64,000 bases of DNA from positions 25,279 to 89,278 of IMG/VR virus record IMGVR_UViG_3300036652_000269. One strand, given 5' to 3'. This DNA comes from a virus. Below the pieces are notes generated by a model. The model ran no database searches. It was not told where the DNA came from and was given only the letters and a program-made list of their open reading frames with translations. This document shows, piece after piece, positions 1 to 8,377 of the stretch (its first letter is position 1; each line of letters begins with the position of its first letter). The position numbers and the translations under genes were made by a program.

Positions 1-1260
1 GATGCCGTGGTTCATTGTGTTGCCCCAGGACGTTGCGCCCTGGAAGACGTGGTACAGCCCTAAGCCGAACTGACCGATGATGTGCAGCCATTCCTTCAAC
101 CGGGTGTAGCCGTTGTTGAAGAAGCGAGTGATCTTGTCCGTGTTGGCCGACGCGAGCTTGTTCAGCTTCTCGGCCAGGTTGGCGACATCGCCTGTCATGC
201 TTTGCAAGTACGGCTGTGCGGCAGCCAGCGTTGTCAGTCCGATACCCAGACCCGATGTGGCTGCCCGGCCCACGTTCTTGATGATGTGGTTGTTGCCATT
301 CAGGATGGTGCCGACCTGACCCTGCCGGTTCTGCAACATGCTGGACACACCGTGCATAGTGCCGTTCAGCACGGTGGCCGTGTCACCCAGTTGCTTGCGT
401 AGCATCGGCATGTACTGGTTACTCAGTGTCTTGATCTCGCCACCGAGCCCCTTGAAGAACTTGCCAGCAACGTCGGTACGCAACTGCTGGAACTGCGGGT
501 GCAGCTTGGCGACTTCCAGCGCGAACTCACGAGCAGGTGCGGGCAGATTCTTCATGTCGTTGGCTAGCGTCTTGACAGATGCGGTACCCGAAGTCAGGTC
601 CTTGATTGTCTTTCCGACACCAGCGGTGGCCAGCTTGAAGACGCCCATCCCCTGTGCGGCCGCCACCATCAAGCCGGGCATGGCGATGATGTTCGATGAC
701 ATCGGTGCCAAGTTGTTTGTCAGTGCGACAGCCGCACCACCGAGAGCATTGACACCGTGCACAGCTTGGTTCAAACCATCCAAGATGCCACCGAACTTGA
801 ACCCTTGCAGAAGCGCCTTGAAGGGAACGAGGCCCTTCAACGTCTTGGTCAGCTGCGCTGCTGCGTCCCCACCGGCACTGCTGGCGATGCTTCGCTTGGA
901 ACCGCCACCACCCGAACCGTCACCAAACTCACTGCGCATCGCGCGAAAGTAGCTCTTGTCACCGGTCTGCGTGCTCTTGATGGATTCACTATTCAGCACT
1001 TTCAGTGCGGCGATGTCTTCCCATACAGCATCACGCTGCTGCTTCAGTGCACGGGTGTTGAAAGCAATCGCTTCACGAGTGATGAGGTTCTGGTCCTTGA
1101 CCTTCTTCAGTTCTTCGGCAAGGACTTTCAGATCGACAGCGGTTTCCTTGGCCTGCGTGCCGACCTTCTCTGTGGACTTGCTGACCTTCTCGGCACCAGC
1201 GGCAGTTTGATCAGCACCCTGCCATTCAGACCGGATGACGATCTTCTCTTCGTCAGCCAC
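1..1260 (-). CDS. Tape measure protein, N-terminal part (runs off window)
   Basis: The reading frame is open from a GTG at 1260 to the window edge, giving about 420 residues with no stop. The start is set by a good Shine-Dalgarno (AAGGAGG, 8 nt upstream). The N-terminal 100 residues are charged and look helical (E/K/Q-rich). They are followed by Gly/Ala-rich hydrophobic stretches around residues 150-240, typical of tape measure proteins, which set tail length and are ejected with the DNA. Position immediately after two tail-chaperone frames supports the call. The C-terminal part, where any lytic domain would be, is outside the window. Confidence 0.85.
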   Translation of the reverse strand, partial: MADEEKIVIRSEWQGADQTAAGAEKVSKSTEKVGTQAKETAVDLKVLAEELKKVKDQNLITREAIAFNTRALKQQRDAVWEDIAALKVLNSESIKSTQTGDKSYFRAMRSEFGDGSGGGGSKRSIASSAGGDAAAQLTKTLKGLVPFKALLQGFKFGGILDGLNQAVHGVNALGGAAVALTNNLAPMSSNIIAMPGLMVAAAQGMGVFKLATAGVGKTIKDLTSGTASVKTLANDMKNLPAPAREFALEVAKLHPQFQQLRTDVAGKFFKGLGGEIKTLSNQYMPMLRKQLGDTATVLNGTMHGVSSMLQNRQGQVGTILNGNNHIIKNVGRAATSGLGIGLTTLAAAQPYLQSMTGDVANLAEKLNKLASANTDKITRFFNNGYTRLKEWLHIIGQFGLGLYHVFQGATSWGNTMNHGI

Positions 1261-1277
1261 CGCTGGTGCCTCCTTCC

Positions 1278-1484
1278 TTAGCTAGTTGCTTGTTGTGCTG
1301 CCTGTTCTTTTGCTGCCCGTTCTTCGTCCGCTACAACGACCTCGTAGGCGGCTGCCCGAATCAACCAGTTCCACTTGTCAGCCTTCAGGACTTCTATCGG
1401 ATCGATACGAAAGGCACGGGCGATCCTAGCTGCGGTCTTGACACGTGGGTCATCGGTCAGTTCGTCTACGAGTTCACCGTAGGG
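1278..1484 (-). CDS. Tail assembly chaperone, frameshift extension (T part)
   Basis: An open frame without its own ATG or GTG continues in the -1 frame from the end of the upstream chaperone and stops at TAA 1278-1280, just before the tape measure start. It encodes about 67 residues ending in an Ala/Gln-rich tail and starting after the slip with P-Y-G-E-L-V-D-E-L. The only in-frame initiator is an internal TTG without a visible Shine-Dalgarno. The gene order G, GT, tape measure is the classical lambda-like and myovirus arrangement, so I read this as the extension of a roughly 245-residue fusion made by ribosomal frameshifting. Separate expression or a sequencing error are the alternatives. 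Confidence 0.7.
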   Translation of the reverse strand, partial: PYGELVDELTDDPRVKTAARIARAFRIDPIEVLKADKWNWLIRAAAYEVVVADEERAAKEQAAQQATS

Positions 1485-2014
1485 TCGTCGTCACCACCCC
1501 AGTTCACTTCGTCCCCGTAGCCCGCTTCCTCCATGACGCGCTGGGTGGTCTGCATGATGGCCGCATCCGGGCCGTACATGGCCTTCACTGCGTCGATGGG
1601 TCGGGTGACCCCCAGCATCCCGCACAGGATTGGGTGGTTGAAGGTGACATTCTCACCGCTTGTCGTATCGACAACCTTCTGGCCCTGCACGTAGATGCCC
1701 CGGCAACGGTCCAGCAAGACGATGCTAGAGAACTTGCGGATGTCCAGGTTGTCGGGAAGCGAAGTGTCACGGGAACGCTTCTGCCACATCTGCAAGATGT
1801 TGGCGTCGATGTCCACGTCGAACTCCACCTCGATGGTGGGACGGGTCGGCACCGTGCAGCGGAACAGCGGGATGATGACCTTTTCCTGAAGCACGCTGCG
1901 CAACTGGTCGAGCACGTTGGTCGGCTCGGACAGGGTTTCAGGTTGAAAGGCCTGGGCAGGTGCATCGGGCAAGCCTGGCACCACGATGTCCTGATCGTTC
2001 TTGGCTGTCGCCAT
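1466..2014 (-). CDS. Tail assembly chaperone (G part)
   Basis: This 182-residue protein lies between tail tube and tape measure genes, the standard position of the tail assembly chaperone that coats the tape measure protein during tail polymerisation. The ATG at 2014 is preceded by AGGGAG. The sequence is acidic with a T-I-E-V-E-F-D-V-D-I strand region near the middle and ends in G-G-D-D-D-P-T-V-N-S. Translation can be extended into the overlapping -1 frame to make a longer GT form. No enzymatic motif is visible. Assigned by position, size and frameshift architecture rather than by sequence recognition. Confidence 0.75.
   Translation of the reverse strand: MATAKNDQDIVVPGLPDAPAQAFQPETLSEPTNVLDQLRSVLQEKVIIPLFRCTVPTRPTIEVEFDVDIDANILQMWQKRSRDTSLPDNLDIRKFSSIVLLDRCRGIYVQGQKVVDTTSGENVTFNHPILCGMLGVTRPIDAVKAMYGPDAAIMQTTQRVMEEAGYGDEVNWGGDDDPTVNS
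1481..1484 (-). other. Candidate -1 ribosomal frameshift site
   Basis: On the coding strand the zero-frame codons near the end of the chaperone are GAC GAC GAC CCT ACG. The -1 frame is blocked by TGA just upstream (at GGT GAC) and the zero frame ends at TAG 1466-1468, so the slip must occur in between. The only tRNA move keeping good pairing is Pro CCT to CCC at 1482-1484. This is not a canonical X-XXY-YYZ heptamer, so the exact site is an inference. Confidence 0.5.
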
Positions 2015-2061
2015 GATGTTCTATCTCCCTGACAGTTGGATGGGTTGTGGATGGTGGTGAA

Positions 2062-2103
2062 GGTGTGGGGCTGACGACCCATCCAAACCGCCAGCCCCAC
2101 ACC
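2062..2103 (-). terminator. Hairpin between tail tube and chaperone genes
   Basis: A perfect 12-bp inverted repeat (2062-2073 with 2092-2103, arms GGTGTGGGGCTG and CAGCCCCACACC) with an 18-nt loop starts 6 nt after the tail tube stop codon. No U-tract follows on the transcript, so it may attenuate or protect the 3' end of the abundant tube/sheath mRNA rather than terminate fully. Confidence 0.5.
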
Positions 2104-2109
2104 GGTCTG

Positions 2110-2517
2110 CTACTGGAACGCCCCGATAGCGAACACGAGGTCCCAGCGTGCTTCGTTCCCAGCGGATGCGTCAGCCTCGGGTTCGGTGAGGCCGACGAGT
2201 AATGCGTTGGGGTAGACCGTGGGTGTTCCGGACGCCACCATGTCCCGGTCTGCGGGTTGCACGGTGATAGTCGCGGTGAAGACGCCCACCTGGTTCCGCA
2301 GACTGGCCAGGACACCATCGTCCCGAGCCGGGTCATACGGCTTGGACACGGTGATGTCTGCTGCCTCCGGGGGACCTGCAATCAGGTCTGGGTGCAACGC
2401 ACCACCGTCGTACACCTTGTTGACGGCGGATGTGACGTTGCCGCCCTGCTTGGTCCCGAAGTACCCGTCGATGCCGGACACCGAGACCAAGAACTGCCTT
2501 CTGCTGGCCTTGGCCAT
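2110..2517 (-). CDS. Tail tube protein
   Basis: A 135-residue protein directly downstream of the tail sheath gene, as in contractile-tail phages where sheath and tube are adjacent. The N-terminus (R-R-Q-F-L-V-S-V-S-G-I-D-G-Y-F) and the V-Y-D-G-G stretch resemble tail tube proteins that stack in rings to form the inner tube. ATG at 2517 is preceded by AGGGAGG. Likely co-transcribed with the sheath, with a hairpin just after the stop. Confidence 0.8.
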   Translation of the reverse strand: MAKASRRQFLVSVSGIDGYFGTKQGGNVTSAVNKVYDGGALHPDLIAGPPEAADITVSKPYDPARDDGVLASLRNQVGVFTATITVQPADRDMVASGTPTVYPNALLVGLTEPEADASAGNEARWDLVFAIGAFQ

Positions 2518-2564
2518 TTGCCGAACCTCCCTGCTTCCTTCTTGGTCTTACTTCGGTGCCGGAG

Positions 2565-4025
2565 CTACATGCCCGACGAGAACCCGACCTTGGTGATGTT
2601 GACGTTGATGGTTGCACCGGTCGGACTGACACGCACGGAAAGCCGTGCGTTCACCTGGTTGTTGCCCAGGCTGATGACCGAGTTGACGGACGGACCCGTG
2701 TCCACCTTGTAGCCGGGGTCCACCAACCTGCCGTTGCTGTCGTACATCGCGTACAGCCCACCCGCGTCGGCCAACGGCTTGGCGATACCGATCAGGCTGC
2801 CCGCCACCTTCGAGAGCAGCTGGCCTTTCGCATCGATAGGTGCGAAGACGTACTGTTCGAGTTCCGCGACTGCCTGGACGGCCAGGTCGTTCAGCACATC
2901 TCGGGCAGACAAGAACTGGTAGTTGATGGCGTCACCGGAAAGCGAACGCCAGCCGTACAACCGGATGCTGTTGGCGATGCGACGGATGACGCTGACACCA
3001 GCCCCGTCCAAGGAGTTGCCAGTGGTGCTGTCGTAGTACGTGGTCAGGCCGGTGATCGTGTCTGCCACCGCGATCTGGCCAGCCGGTGCACGCCACGGAC
3101 CAGCGGCGTCGATGGCACGGGCCCGAACAGCTGCCACGTAGCCCTCGGGCGGGATGGTGTAGATACCCAACCCGCCATCGCTGACCTGCACCCAGGGGGC
3201 GAACAAACCGGCGTACTCGGCGTTGGCCACTGCCGTGACAGCAGCGGCCGCGGTGGTCAGGTCGGACTGGGTTGCCGCCGACGTGTGCGACAGCAAGGCG
3301 ATCCGGTTGTTGGCCGCTGCGTGGGTGACGAGACCTGCGTGCACTGCCGTGCCCATGCCGGGGATGGCCACTGCACCATCACCCAGGTCCGGGGTGAACA
3401 ACGCCAGTGCGGCGGTGTAGTCGGAAGCGGTCAAGTCAGCACGGTCATCCGTACCGGCACTGAGGCTGAACGTTCCGGTAGCCGGAAGGTTGGCCGGTGC
3501 AGCGGTCGCACTGCCCATGTCCGTCATGGCCACCAGGGAGCTGTTCTGGAACGCGGTCACGATGGCAGCCGGGGTAGCCAGGTTGTCGAAGTATTCGACA
3601 ACTGAGTTGTCCGCCAGTGCCACCGTCACCTTCACCGTGTTGGCGATGGTACCCGCTGCAACTGTCACCTTGACATGGCTGGACCAGGAACCGGCGGACA
3701 GGGCGTCCACCTTGACGGTCGCTGCGGGTGCACCACCCGTGTCGTCCAGAGTCACCGTGCCCTTGGTGGCCGTGCTGCCGACGACACGTGCGACGTAGCA
3801 CTGCACGCCGCCTTCATCGAAGTACAGCTTCACGGTGTCGTACAGGTAGCCGTAGGACTGACGAGTGCCGAAATACTTGGCGTAATCGGCCATCCCCGAC
3901 AGCAACACTGCCTTGGTCGTTAGGCCACGTTCGGCCATTCCGACAACGAAGAGTTGGCCAGAAGCAGCCCGGAGAGGCGTGCTCGGGCCACTCCGCGCTG
4001 CCGTGGTCACACTTGTGCCTGGCAT
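2565..4025 (-). CDS. Tail sheath protein (contractile tail)
   Basis: A 486-residue protein with the features of phage tail sheath subunits. The N-terminus has G-Q-L-F-V-V-G-M-A-E-R-G, followed by V-K-L-Y-F-D-E-G-G-V-Q-C-Y-V-A-R-V-V-G, the usual sheath N-terminal motif. A central variable domain rich in Ala, Thr and Val follows. The C-terminal domain begins near D-G-A-G-V-S-V-I-R-R-I and contains N-Y-Q-F-L-S-A-R-D-V-L. Sheath subunits polymerise around the tube and contract to drive DNA delivery. This gene is the main evidence that the phage is a myovirus. Start ATG at 4025 follows AGGAAGG. Confidence 0.92.
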   Translation of the reverse strand: MPGTSVTTAARSGPSTPLRAASGQLFVVGMAERGLTTKAVLLSGMADYAKYFGTRQSYGYLYDTVKLYFDEGGVQCYVARVVGSTATKGTVTLDDTGGAPAATVKVDALSAGSWSSHVKVTVAAGTIANTVKVTVALADNSVVEYFDNLATPAAIVTAFQNSSLVAMTDMGSATAAPANLPATGTFSLSAGTDDRADLTASDYTAALALFTPDLGDGAVAIPGMGTAVHAGLVTHAAANNRIALLSHTSAATQSDLTTAAAAVTAVANAEYAGLFAPWVQVSDGGLGIYTIPPEGYVAAVRARAIDAAGPWRAPAGQIAVADTITGLTTYYDSTTGNSLDGAGVSVIRRIANSIRLYGWRSLSGDAINYQFLSARDVLNDLAVQAVAELEQYVFAPIDAKGQLLSKVAGSLIGIAKPLADAGGLYAMYDSNGRLVDPGYKVDTGPSVNSVISLGNNQVNARLSVRVSPTGATINVNITKVGFSSGM

Positions 4026-4065
4026 GGGAGCACCTTCCTGCTAGCGGACCCGGACTGGTCCTGGG

Positions 4066-4359
4066 TTATGACGATGACTTGCTGGTGGCAGCACTAGTAT
4101 CCATGGTCTTGGTGCCTGCCGTCTTGCTCTCGGTGGCTTTCGGCGCGGCGGTAGGTGCCGGTGCCGGTGTGGGTGTTTCTTCCGCGACCTGTTGCTGAAG
4201 CAGAAGACCGTTGTCGATGAGGCTTTTCACCTCATCGTCCAGTTCGACGGTGGCCTTGCTGTGGGCTTCCACCATGGCGAACTGACTGTCGATGACCAGT
4301 GCGTAACTGGCCGGGTTGAAGACCTGGACTTTCACGTGGCCGCTCCTGTTGGTTGTCAC
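4066..4359 (-). CDS. Small protein upstream of sheath, unknown function
   Basis: A 97-residue protein whose ATG overlaps the stop of the preceding gene (4356). Residues 1-50 form a short folded-looking segment (V-K-V-Q-V-F-N-P-A-S-Y-A-L-V-I-D). The C-terminal half is low-complexity Pro/Ala/Thr/Lys/Ser and probably disordered. Position between tail terminator and sheath suggests a minor tail or connector component, but no family is recognised. Confidence 0.65.
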   Translation of the reverse strand: MTTNRSGHVKVQVFNPASYALVIDSQFAMVEAHSKATVELDDEVKSLIDNGLLLQQQVAEETPTPAPAPTAAPKATESKTAGTKTMDTSAATSKSSS

Positions 4360-4994
4360 AACGTTGTCGAATCGACAGCGATGGTGTTTGCTACGCCGTA
4401 CCCGGTCCGTACCATGCTTTCATCGACCTTCAGCTTGAAAGAATGTGATACGGCAGCAGCCCAGACATTGCCACGTTCCAGCTTGGTGGCATCGCTGTAC
4501 CTCTCGTTGAAGGTTTCTTCCATCACCAACAACGCATCGGGTTGGCCCAACGTCAGCCTGTCAAGAAGACAGTTCCTGACCACTGCACCGATGTCATCCC
4601 GAAGCTGCATGGCGGCAGCCTGCTCGGTGGACTGTTCGGCCACGATGTCGTTGACGACCTGGATTTCCAACCCGGTGTCGGTGGCCGGTGTCTTGACGAT
4701 AGTCACGATCATCACGTCGTACCGGTCTTCGTACTGTTCACCCATCAGGTCGTCGTAGTCCACCCGCAGCAACTGGTCCATCCCGCTAACACTGATGTCG
4801 ATGCTGGGCATCAGGCCGGACAGTTCACGCTCGTAGGTGCGGATGACTTCCGGGTACGGCAGCTGGTCGGCAGTCAGACCCCAGGCTGCCCGGCACTTGG
4901 TGAACATGGCAGGCAGAGCGCTGTCGAAGTAATCGGCGATGGCGTGACGGACAGTCGTGGCCCCACGGAAGACTGTCGCATTGATATTCGTCAT
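4356..4994 (-). CDS. Putative tail terminator protein
   Basis: A 212-residue protein in the neck-gene block (adaptor, virion morphogenesis protein, this gene, sheath). Its size and alpha/beta layout, starting with T-T-V-R-H-A-I-A-D-Y-F, and the central D-Y-D-D-L-M-G-E-Q-Y-E-D-R-Y-D-V-M-I-V fit tail-terminator or tail-completion proteins that cap the tube and sheath. Overlaps by 4 nt with both neighbours, indicating translational coupling. Assigned mainly by synteny. Confidence 0.6.
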   Translation of the reverse strand: MTNINATVFRGATTVRHAIADYFDSALPAMFTKCRAAWGLTADQLPYPEVIRTYERELSGLMPSIDISVSGMDQLLRVDYDDLMGEQYEDRYDVMIVTIVKTPATDTGLEIQVVNDIVAEQSTEQAAAMQLRDDIGAVVRNCLLDRLTLGQPDALLVMEETFNERYSDATKLERGNVWAAAVSHSFKLKVDESMVRTGYGVANTIAVDSTTL

Positions 4995-5488
4995 TCCGCT
5001 ACGTCCTTTCCTTGTCTACCCATCAAGTAGTTGGCGATGATCTGCCTGATGTGGACAGACATATCAGGGGTGAGCACAAGGATCGGCCGGGCTGGGTTGA
5101 CCTGCTTGCCGTGCCGGTGGGTACCGCCGTGGTGGAAGACGGCCAATCTGTCCGAGCTACCGTATTCGGCTTCGTGGCCCATGTACCGTTCGATGTCCAT
5201 CGGGCGGGACGTGAACGAACGCATCATGTCGCCGTTGAAGCGAAGTATCTTGTTGATACCTCCGTGCGCCAGCTTCCAGGTCTTGTATTTCGGTGTCAGT
5301 GGTTTCCACGGTTCACCGAAGTAGGCACCTTCACTGACGAACTGCTTGCGCACTTCCGACGACAGGTAGGAACCCACCTTCCGCCATGCTGGCTCAGGGC
5401 TCCGGGATCGCTTCTTGATGGCGTTCATCCGACGACGCAGGTTCTTCATGCTCTCGTCGCTGACTTTCAAAATGAGACCTTCGGCCAT
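4991..5488 (-). CDS. Virion morphogenesis / tail completion protein (Mu gpG-like)
   Basis: A 165-residue protein resembling the phage virion morphogenesis family (PF05069 type). It has a basic N-terminal helix (N-L-R-R-R-M-N-A-I-K-K-R-S-R), then P-W-K-P-L-T-P-K-Y and I-L-R-F-N-G-D-M-M-R-S-F-T. A late H-H-G-G-T-H-R-H-G-K-Q-V-N-P-A-R-P segment matches the usual fold marker H-x-G-G...P-A-R-P. Members act in head-tail joining or tail completion. Coupled to the adaptor upstream and the terminator downstream by 1- and 4-nt overlaps. Confidence 0.75.
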   Translation of the reverse strand: MAEGLILKVSDESMKNLRRRMNAIKKRSRSPEPAWRKVGSYLSSEVRKQFVSEGAYFGEPWKPLTPKYKTWKLAHGGINKILRFNGDMMRSFTSRPMDIERYMGHEAEYGSSDRLAVFHHGGTHRHGKQVNPARPILVLTPDMSVHIRQIIANYLMGRQGKDVAE

Positions 5489-6120
5489 CAGACAGCAACC
5501 CTGCGCTTCAATCGCTTCAGGTTGGCCAGTTCGGCGGGCTGCCAGCCGGTAGGACGCTTGTCCGATGCAGCAGCTGTCTCGGTGACAGTTGACTTCCGGC
5601 CCACGTTGTCGTCCAGGATCGGTTCGATGTCACGGGCAGCCACCCGCTTGATGGCCATCTTCAGTGCTTCGTCGGTGTAGCCCTTGTAGCCACCGATGTA
5701 CTCCATCGAGACCCACTGGTTGGGCCAGCCCGCGAAGTATTGATTACCTTGCCTGACATTCTGAAAGAATGTCACATTGACAGCGCCACCCGTCAGCAGG
5801 TCAAGGGTCGGTCGGTTGGCGACGGAATCCGCGGTGAGTGCAGGCGGGGTGACTTCGTACTGGTACCAGGGGATCAGCCCCGGCAGCGTTTCCGGCGTGA
5901 CGTTGTAAACCTGCCAGACGGGCGCTGCCAAGGGGCTGACCAATCCCCGGCTATCGGACAGCAGGGACTCTCGAACGTGGATGACTTCGACCGGACGATT
6001 CAGCTTCACTTCCAGTTCCGACTGAACGCCAGCCAGAATCTCGATGATGGCCTGCCGTTGCGAATCGGTGCAACGGGTCTGGCCCATGTAGCGCATCATT
6101 TCGTCCAGCGAAACTAGCAT
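5488..6120 (-). CDS. Head-tail connector / adaptor protein
   Basis: A 210-residue protein at the position of the HK97 gp6-like adaptor, after capsid and before the virion morphogenesis protein. The N-terminal helix region (I-E-I-L-A-G-V-Q-S-E-L-E-V-K-L-N-R-P-V-E-V) and the middle E-Y-I-G-G-Y-K-G-Y-T-D-E-A-L-K-M-A-I-K-R-V-A-A-R are typical of head-tail connector proteins that bind the portal ring. The C-terminus is basic. ATG at 6120 is preceded by AAGGGGA. Confidence 0.7.
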   Translation of the reverse strand: MLVSLDEMMRYMGQTRCTDSQRQAIIEILAGVQSELEVKLNRPVEVIHVRESLLSDSRGLVSPLAAPVWQVYNVTPETLPGLIPWYQYEVTPPALTADSVANRPTLDLLTGGAVNVTFFQNVRQGNQYFAGWPNQWVSMEYIGGYKGYTDEALKMAIKRVAARDIEPILDDNVGRKSTVTETAAASDKRPTGWQPAELANLKRLKRRVAV

Positions 6121-6141
6121 TTCGACAGTCCCCTTGGGTTC

Positions 6142-6642
6142 TTAGCTCTGCTTCACCAGCAGCGAACGGGGGATCGTGGCCCCTGCCCGGTACAGCAACA
6201 CGTAGGTGGGGCGCTTCGAACGACGGGGGAAGACCTCGCGGTAGACATCCCGGTCCGGGATCACTCCACCATTGACTTCGTGGCCTTCGACCTGCACCGG
6301 TTCCCCGGCCCGGATGATGATGCCGTCCGGTTCCGTCGTCCGCTCCTGGAAGGCCCGTGTACGCCCCGCAGAGCCTCTGGGGACCGTCGCGGGGTCGTCG
6401 GATGCATCAGGGGGCAGGTTCGGGTCCGTACGGGGGTCTGACGGCTTTTCGTCGCCATCCCCGGCCGTGTCGCCCCCGGTGGTGTCGTTCTGCTCGTCCT
6501 GCTCAGCCGGATCGGTGTCGTCCTGGGTGTCACCGTCTGTGGCACCATCGCTTGTCGTATCGACAAGTGTTTCGTTGTCGTTGTCGTCCAGACCTGGGGG
6601 CAGCGATTCGCCAGCCACCTGGTTGGGTCGGTTGCGAGCCAT
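6142..6642 (-). CDS. Acidic head-region protein, unknown function
   Basis: I place the start at ATG 6642, which has a strong Shine-Dalgarno (AGGAG, 7 nt away), although the frame stays open upstream. The 166-residue product has an extremely acidic Asp/Thr/Glu-rich region (about residues 18-90, probably disordered). A short conserved-looking C-terminus follows (E-P-V-Q-V-E-G-H-E-V-N-G-G-V-I-P). It follows the capsid gene and may be a minor head component or connector partner. No family recognised. Confidence 0.7.
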   Translation of the reverse strand: MARNRPNQVAGESLPPGLDDNDNETLVDTTSDGATDGDTQDDTDPAEQDEQNDTTGGDTAGDGDEKPSDPRTDPNLPPDASDDPATVPRGSAGRTRAFQERTTEPDGIIIRAGEPVQVEGHEVNGGVIPDRDVYREVFPRRSKRPTYVLLYRAGATIPRSLLVKQS

Positions 6643-6652
6643 CAATCCACTC

Positions 6653-6820
6653 CTACTGGGTACACGTGCCGGATGGGGCACCACACAACGGGCACGTGTC
6701 CGCTGTAGGTGGCAGAACGTACTGGCCAACACCTTGCATGGCCCATTCTTCACCAACAAGGTGATTGCCGGTCTCACGAGTCGGTGCTGGCGTCAGGATG
6801 AAGACTTCGGGCTCAGCCAT
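6653..6820 (-). CDS. Small zinc-knuckle-like protein after capsid gene
   Basis: A 55-residue open frame with ATG at 6820 and TAG at 6653, filling the space between capsid and the acidic protein. The C-terminus carries C-P-L-C-G-A-P-S-G-T-C, a compact Cys cluster suggesting a zinc knuckle. The upstream purine stretch AGAAAGAAAG may serve as ribosome binding site. Similar small Cys-containing ORFs are common near capsid genes in actinophages; function unknown. Confidence 0.6.
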   Translation of the reverse strand: MAEPEVFILTPAPTRETGNHLVGEEWAMQGVGQYVLPPTADTCPLCGAPSGTCTQ

Positions 6821-6843
6821 GAGACTTTCTTTCTGATGGGCCG

Positions 6844-6883
6844 AAGCCCCGTGCCCCAGTATCGCTACCGGAACACGGGGCTT
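6844..6883 (-). terminator. Hairpin after major capsid gene
   Basis: A perfect 10-bp inverted repeat (AAGCCCCGTG at 6844-6853 and CACGGGGCTT at 6874-6883) lies 30 nt after the capsid stop codon. No clear U-tract follows on the minus-strand transcript, so it is either a weak terminator or an mRNA-stabilising hairpin controlling stoichiometry of capsid versus downstream genes. Confidence 0.5.
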
Positions 6884-6912
6884 GGCGGTTGGTGCTAAGG
6901 ATCGGCTGTCGG

Positions 6913-8262
6913 TTAGAACGTGCCGACGACGAAGGACTCCGGACGCTTGACGGCGAGGGCAATACGCTCTTCGACCAGCACCGCGATGGCGTTGCGGACG
7001 AAGAAGTCGGCGTGCTGCTCTGCGATCCGGACGTTGGCCTGCTCGCGGTCGTAGACCTGAGCGCCCAGACCGAACGCACCGGTAAGCCAGGTGCCTTCGT
7101 TCATGGCCGGGGTCTCAACAACGGGCTGACGCCAGACCTGCGCCTGGGCACCGATGGCGATGTTGGTGAACAGCATGTACTGGCCGTCACCGCCGTTGGT
7201 CGTGGTGCCCTTCTGAAGCTCGATGTCCTCCCAGTCGAACGGGTGGAGCACGAAGCCGGTGCCGGGGTAGTTGGCGATGACCGACAACGTGGCCGACCGG
7301 CGAAGGGCGTCCGACTTCAGGTCCCCGGCTGCACGGGTGTAGACCTGCACGCCAGGCGTGTTCAGCAGACCCAGCAGGTTGTTGCCGGTGCCGTCACCGT
7401 TGAGCAGCTGGTCGTCCTCTTCGAGCGCGAGGCCGTACAGCAACTCGTTGTTGATGATGGACTGCAACTGCGGCACGTCGCTGATGACGTTGCGGTGGGC
7501 CGCTTCCCAGTGCGCGATGGTGCGGACCGGGGCCTGCGCAGTGTCGAACTGAAGGCTGGACTTCGGCTTGGGGCCGAAGACAGCGACCGAGTTCTCGACG
7601 GCACGGTCAGCGACGGCCTGGGCGTTGCCGTTGCCGTTGTTCTCCGCGAACCCGATGACCCGGAAGAAGTCGATCAGGTTGGCCGACGTGGTGGCGACCG
7701 GGAAGAGGTCACGCACCCGGTAGGTGCGCTGGCCACGCGGGACGATGGGGTCGAACTGGATCGGGCCCCAGCCCTGCGGGTTCACCGTGTCCGGGACCAT
7801 CTGCCCGAACACGTCCTTGGTGCCGTAGCCACCGTTGCCGATGATCCGGCCGTCGATGTCGAACGGAGCGTCCATGCTGGTTTTGCCGGCCTTGACCATG
7901 GCGTTGAACTGCTCGGACTCGGTGAACATCTGGCCGAACGACTTGCGCTGCTGCGGGACGTACAGCCGCTGTGACTGGGTACCGGCACTGGAAGCAGCTG
8001 CGGCCATGGCAGCACTGAAGCCCTCGGGCTCGGCACCGTACTTCTTGACTTCTTCGGTCAGCCGCTTCATGGCGATGAGCGACTTGATCTCCGTGCACTT
8101 GTCGTACGCGGCCTTGATCTGGTCGGCAGTGTCGCGGGAAAGCTCGACGTTCGCGCCATCGACCTTGACGCCCTTCGCCATGCCTTCTTCCACGATCTTC
8201 GCGTTCTGGGTCAGCGCGGACTCAAGGTCCTTGACGCTGATGTCAGCGAGGTCGGTGCTCAC
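6913..8262 (-). CDS. Major capsid protein (HK97 fold)
   Basis: A 449-residue protein starting at GTG 8262 with AGAAAGG upstream. Residues 1-90 are a charged helical N-terminal region resembling the delta/scaffold domain removed by the prohead protease. The rest matches phage capsid family proteins, with a strong G-D-G-T-G-N-N-L-L-G-L-L-N motif near residue 290 and a C-terminal A-D-F-F-V-R-N-A-I-A-V-L-V-E-E-R-I-A. It forms the icosahedral shell. It follows the prohead protease gene, separated by a 115-nt leader that could hold its own promoter, and a hairpin follows. Confidence 0.92.
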   Translation of the reverse strand: MSTDLADISVKDLESALTQNAKIVEEGMAKGVKVDGANVELSRDTADQIKAAYDKCTEIKSLIAMKRLTEEVKKYGAEPEGFSAAMAAAASSAGTQSQRLYVPQQRKSFGQMFTESEQFNAMVKAGKTSMDAPFDIDGRIIGNGGYGTKDVFGQMVPDTVNPQGWGPIQFDPIVPRGQRTYRVRDLFPVATTSANLIDFFRVIGFAENNGNGNAQAVADRAVENSVAVFGPKPKSSLQFDTAQAPVRTIAHWEAAHRNVISDVPQLQSIINNELLYGLALEEDDQLLNGDGTGNNLLGLLNTPGVQVYTRAAGDLKSDALRRSATLSVIANYPGTGFVLHPFDWEDIELQKGTTTNGGDGQYMLFTNIAIGAQAQVWRQPVVETPAMNEGTWLTGAFGLGAQVYDREQANVRIAEQHADFFVRNAIAVLVEERIALAVKRPESFVVGTF

Positions 8263-8377
8263 GGGTCTGTCCTTTCTGAATGTCTGAATGATACTTCCGG
8301 GATGACTGTTCAGGTGGTGAAGAGTCCGGTAAGCACCGTGACACCTCGTTGCCCATCAGTGTGACACATTGCAAAGC

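Noticed and set aside
2556-3605. Long plus-strand open frame (349 codons) opposite the sheath gene
   Set aside because: GC-rich DNA often gives long open frames opposite real genes. The sequence is His/Arg/Val-rich with no motif, and the minus strand encodes a clear sheath protein.
1651-6570. Repeated word CTTGTCGTATCGACAA at about 1660 and 6555
   Set aside because: Both copies are coding and correspond to the peptide V-D-T-T-S in two proteins, so the similarity is from codon choice rather than a regulatory repeat.
6889-7974. Long plus-strand open frame (361 codons) opposite the capsid gene
   Set aside because: Shadow of the capsid gene; composition is Val/Gly/Arg/Asp-rich without domain features.
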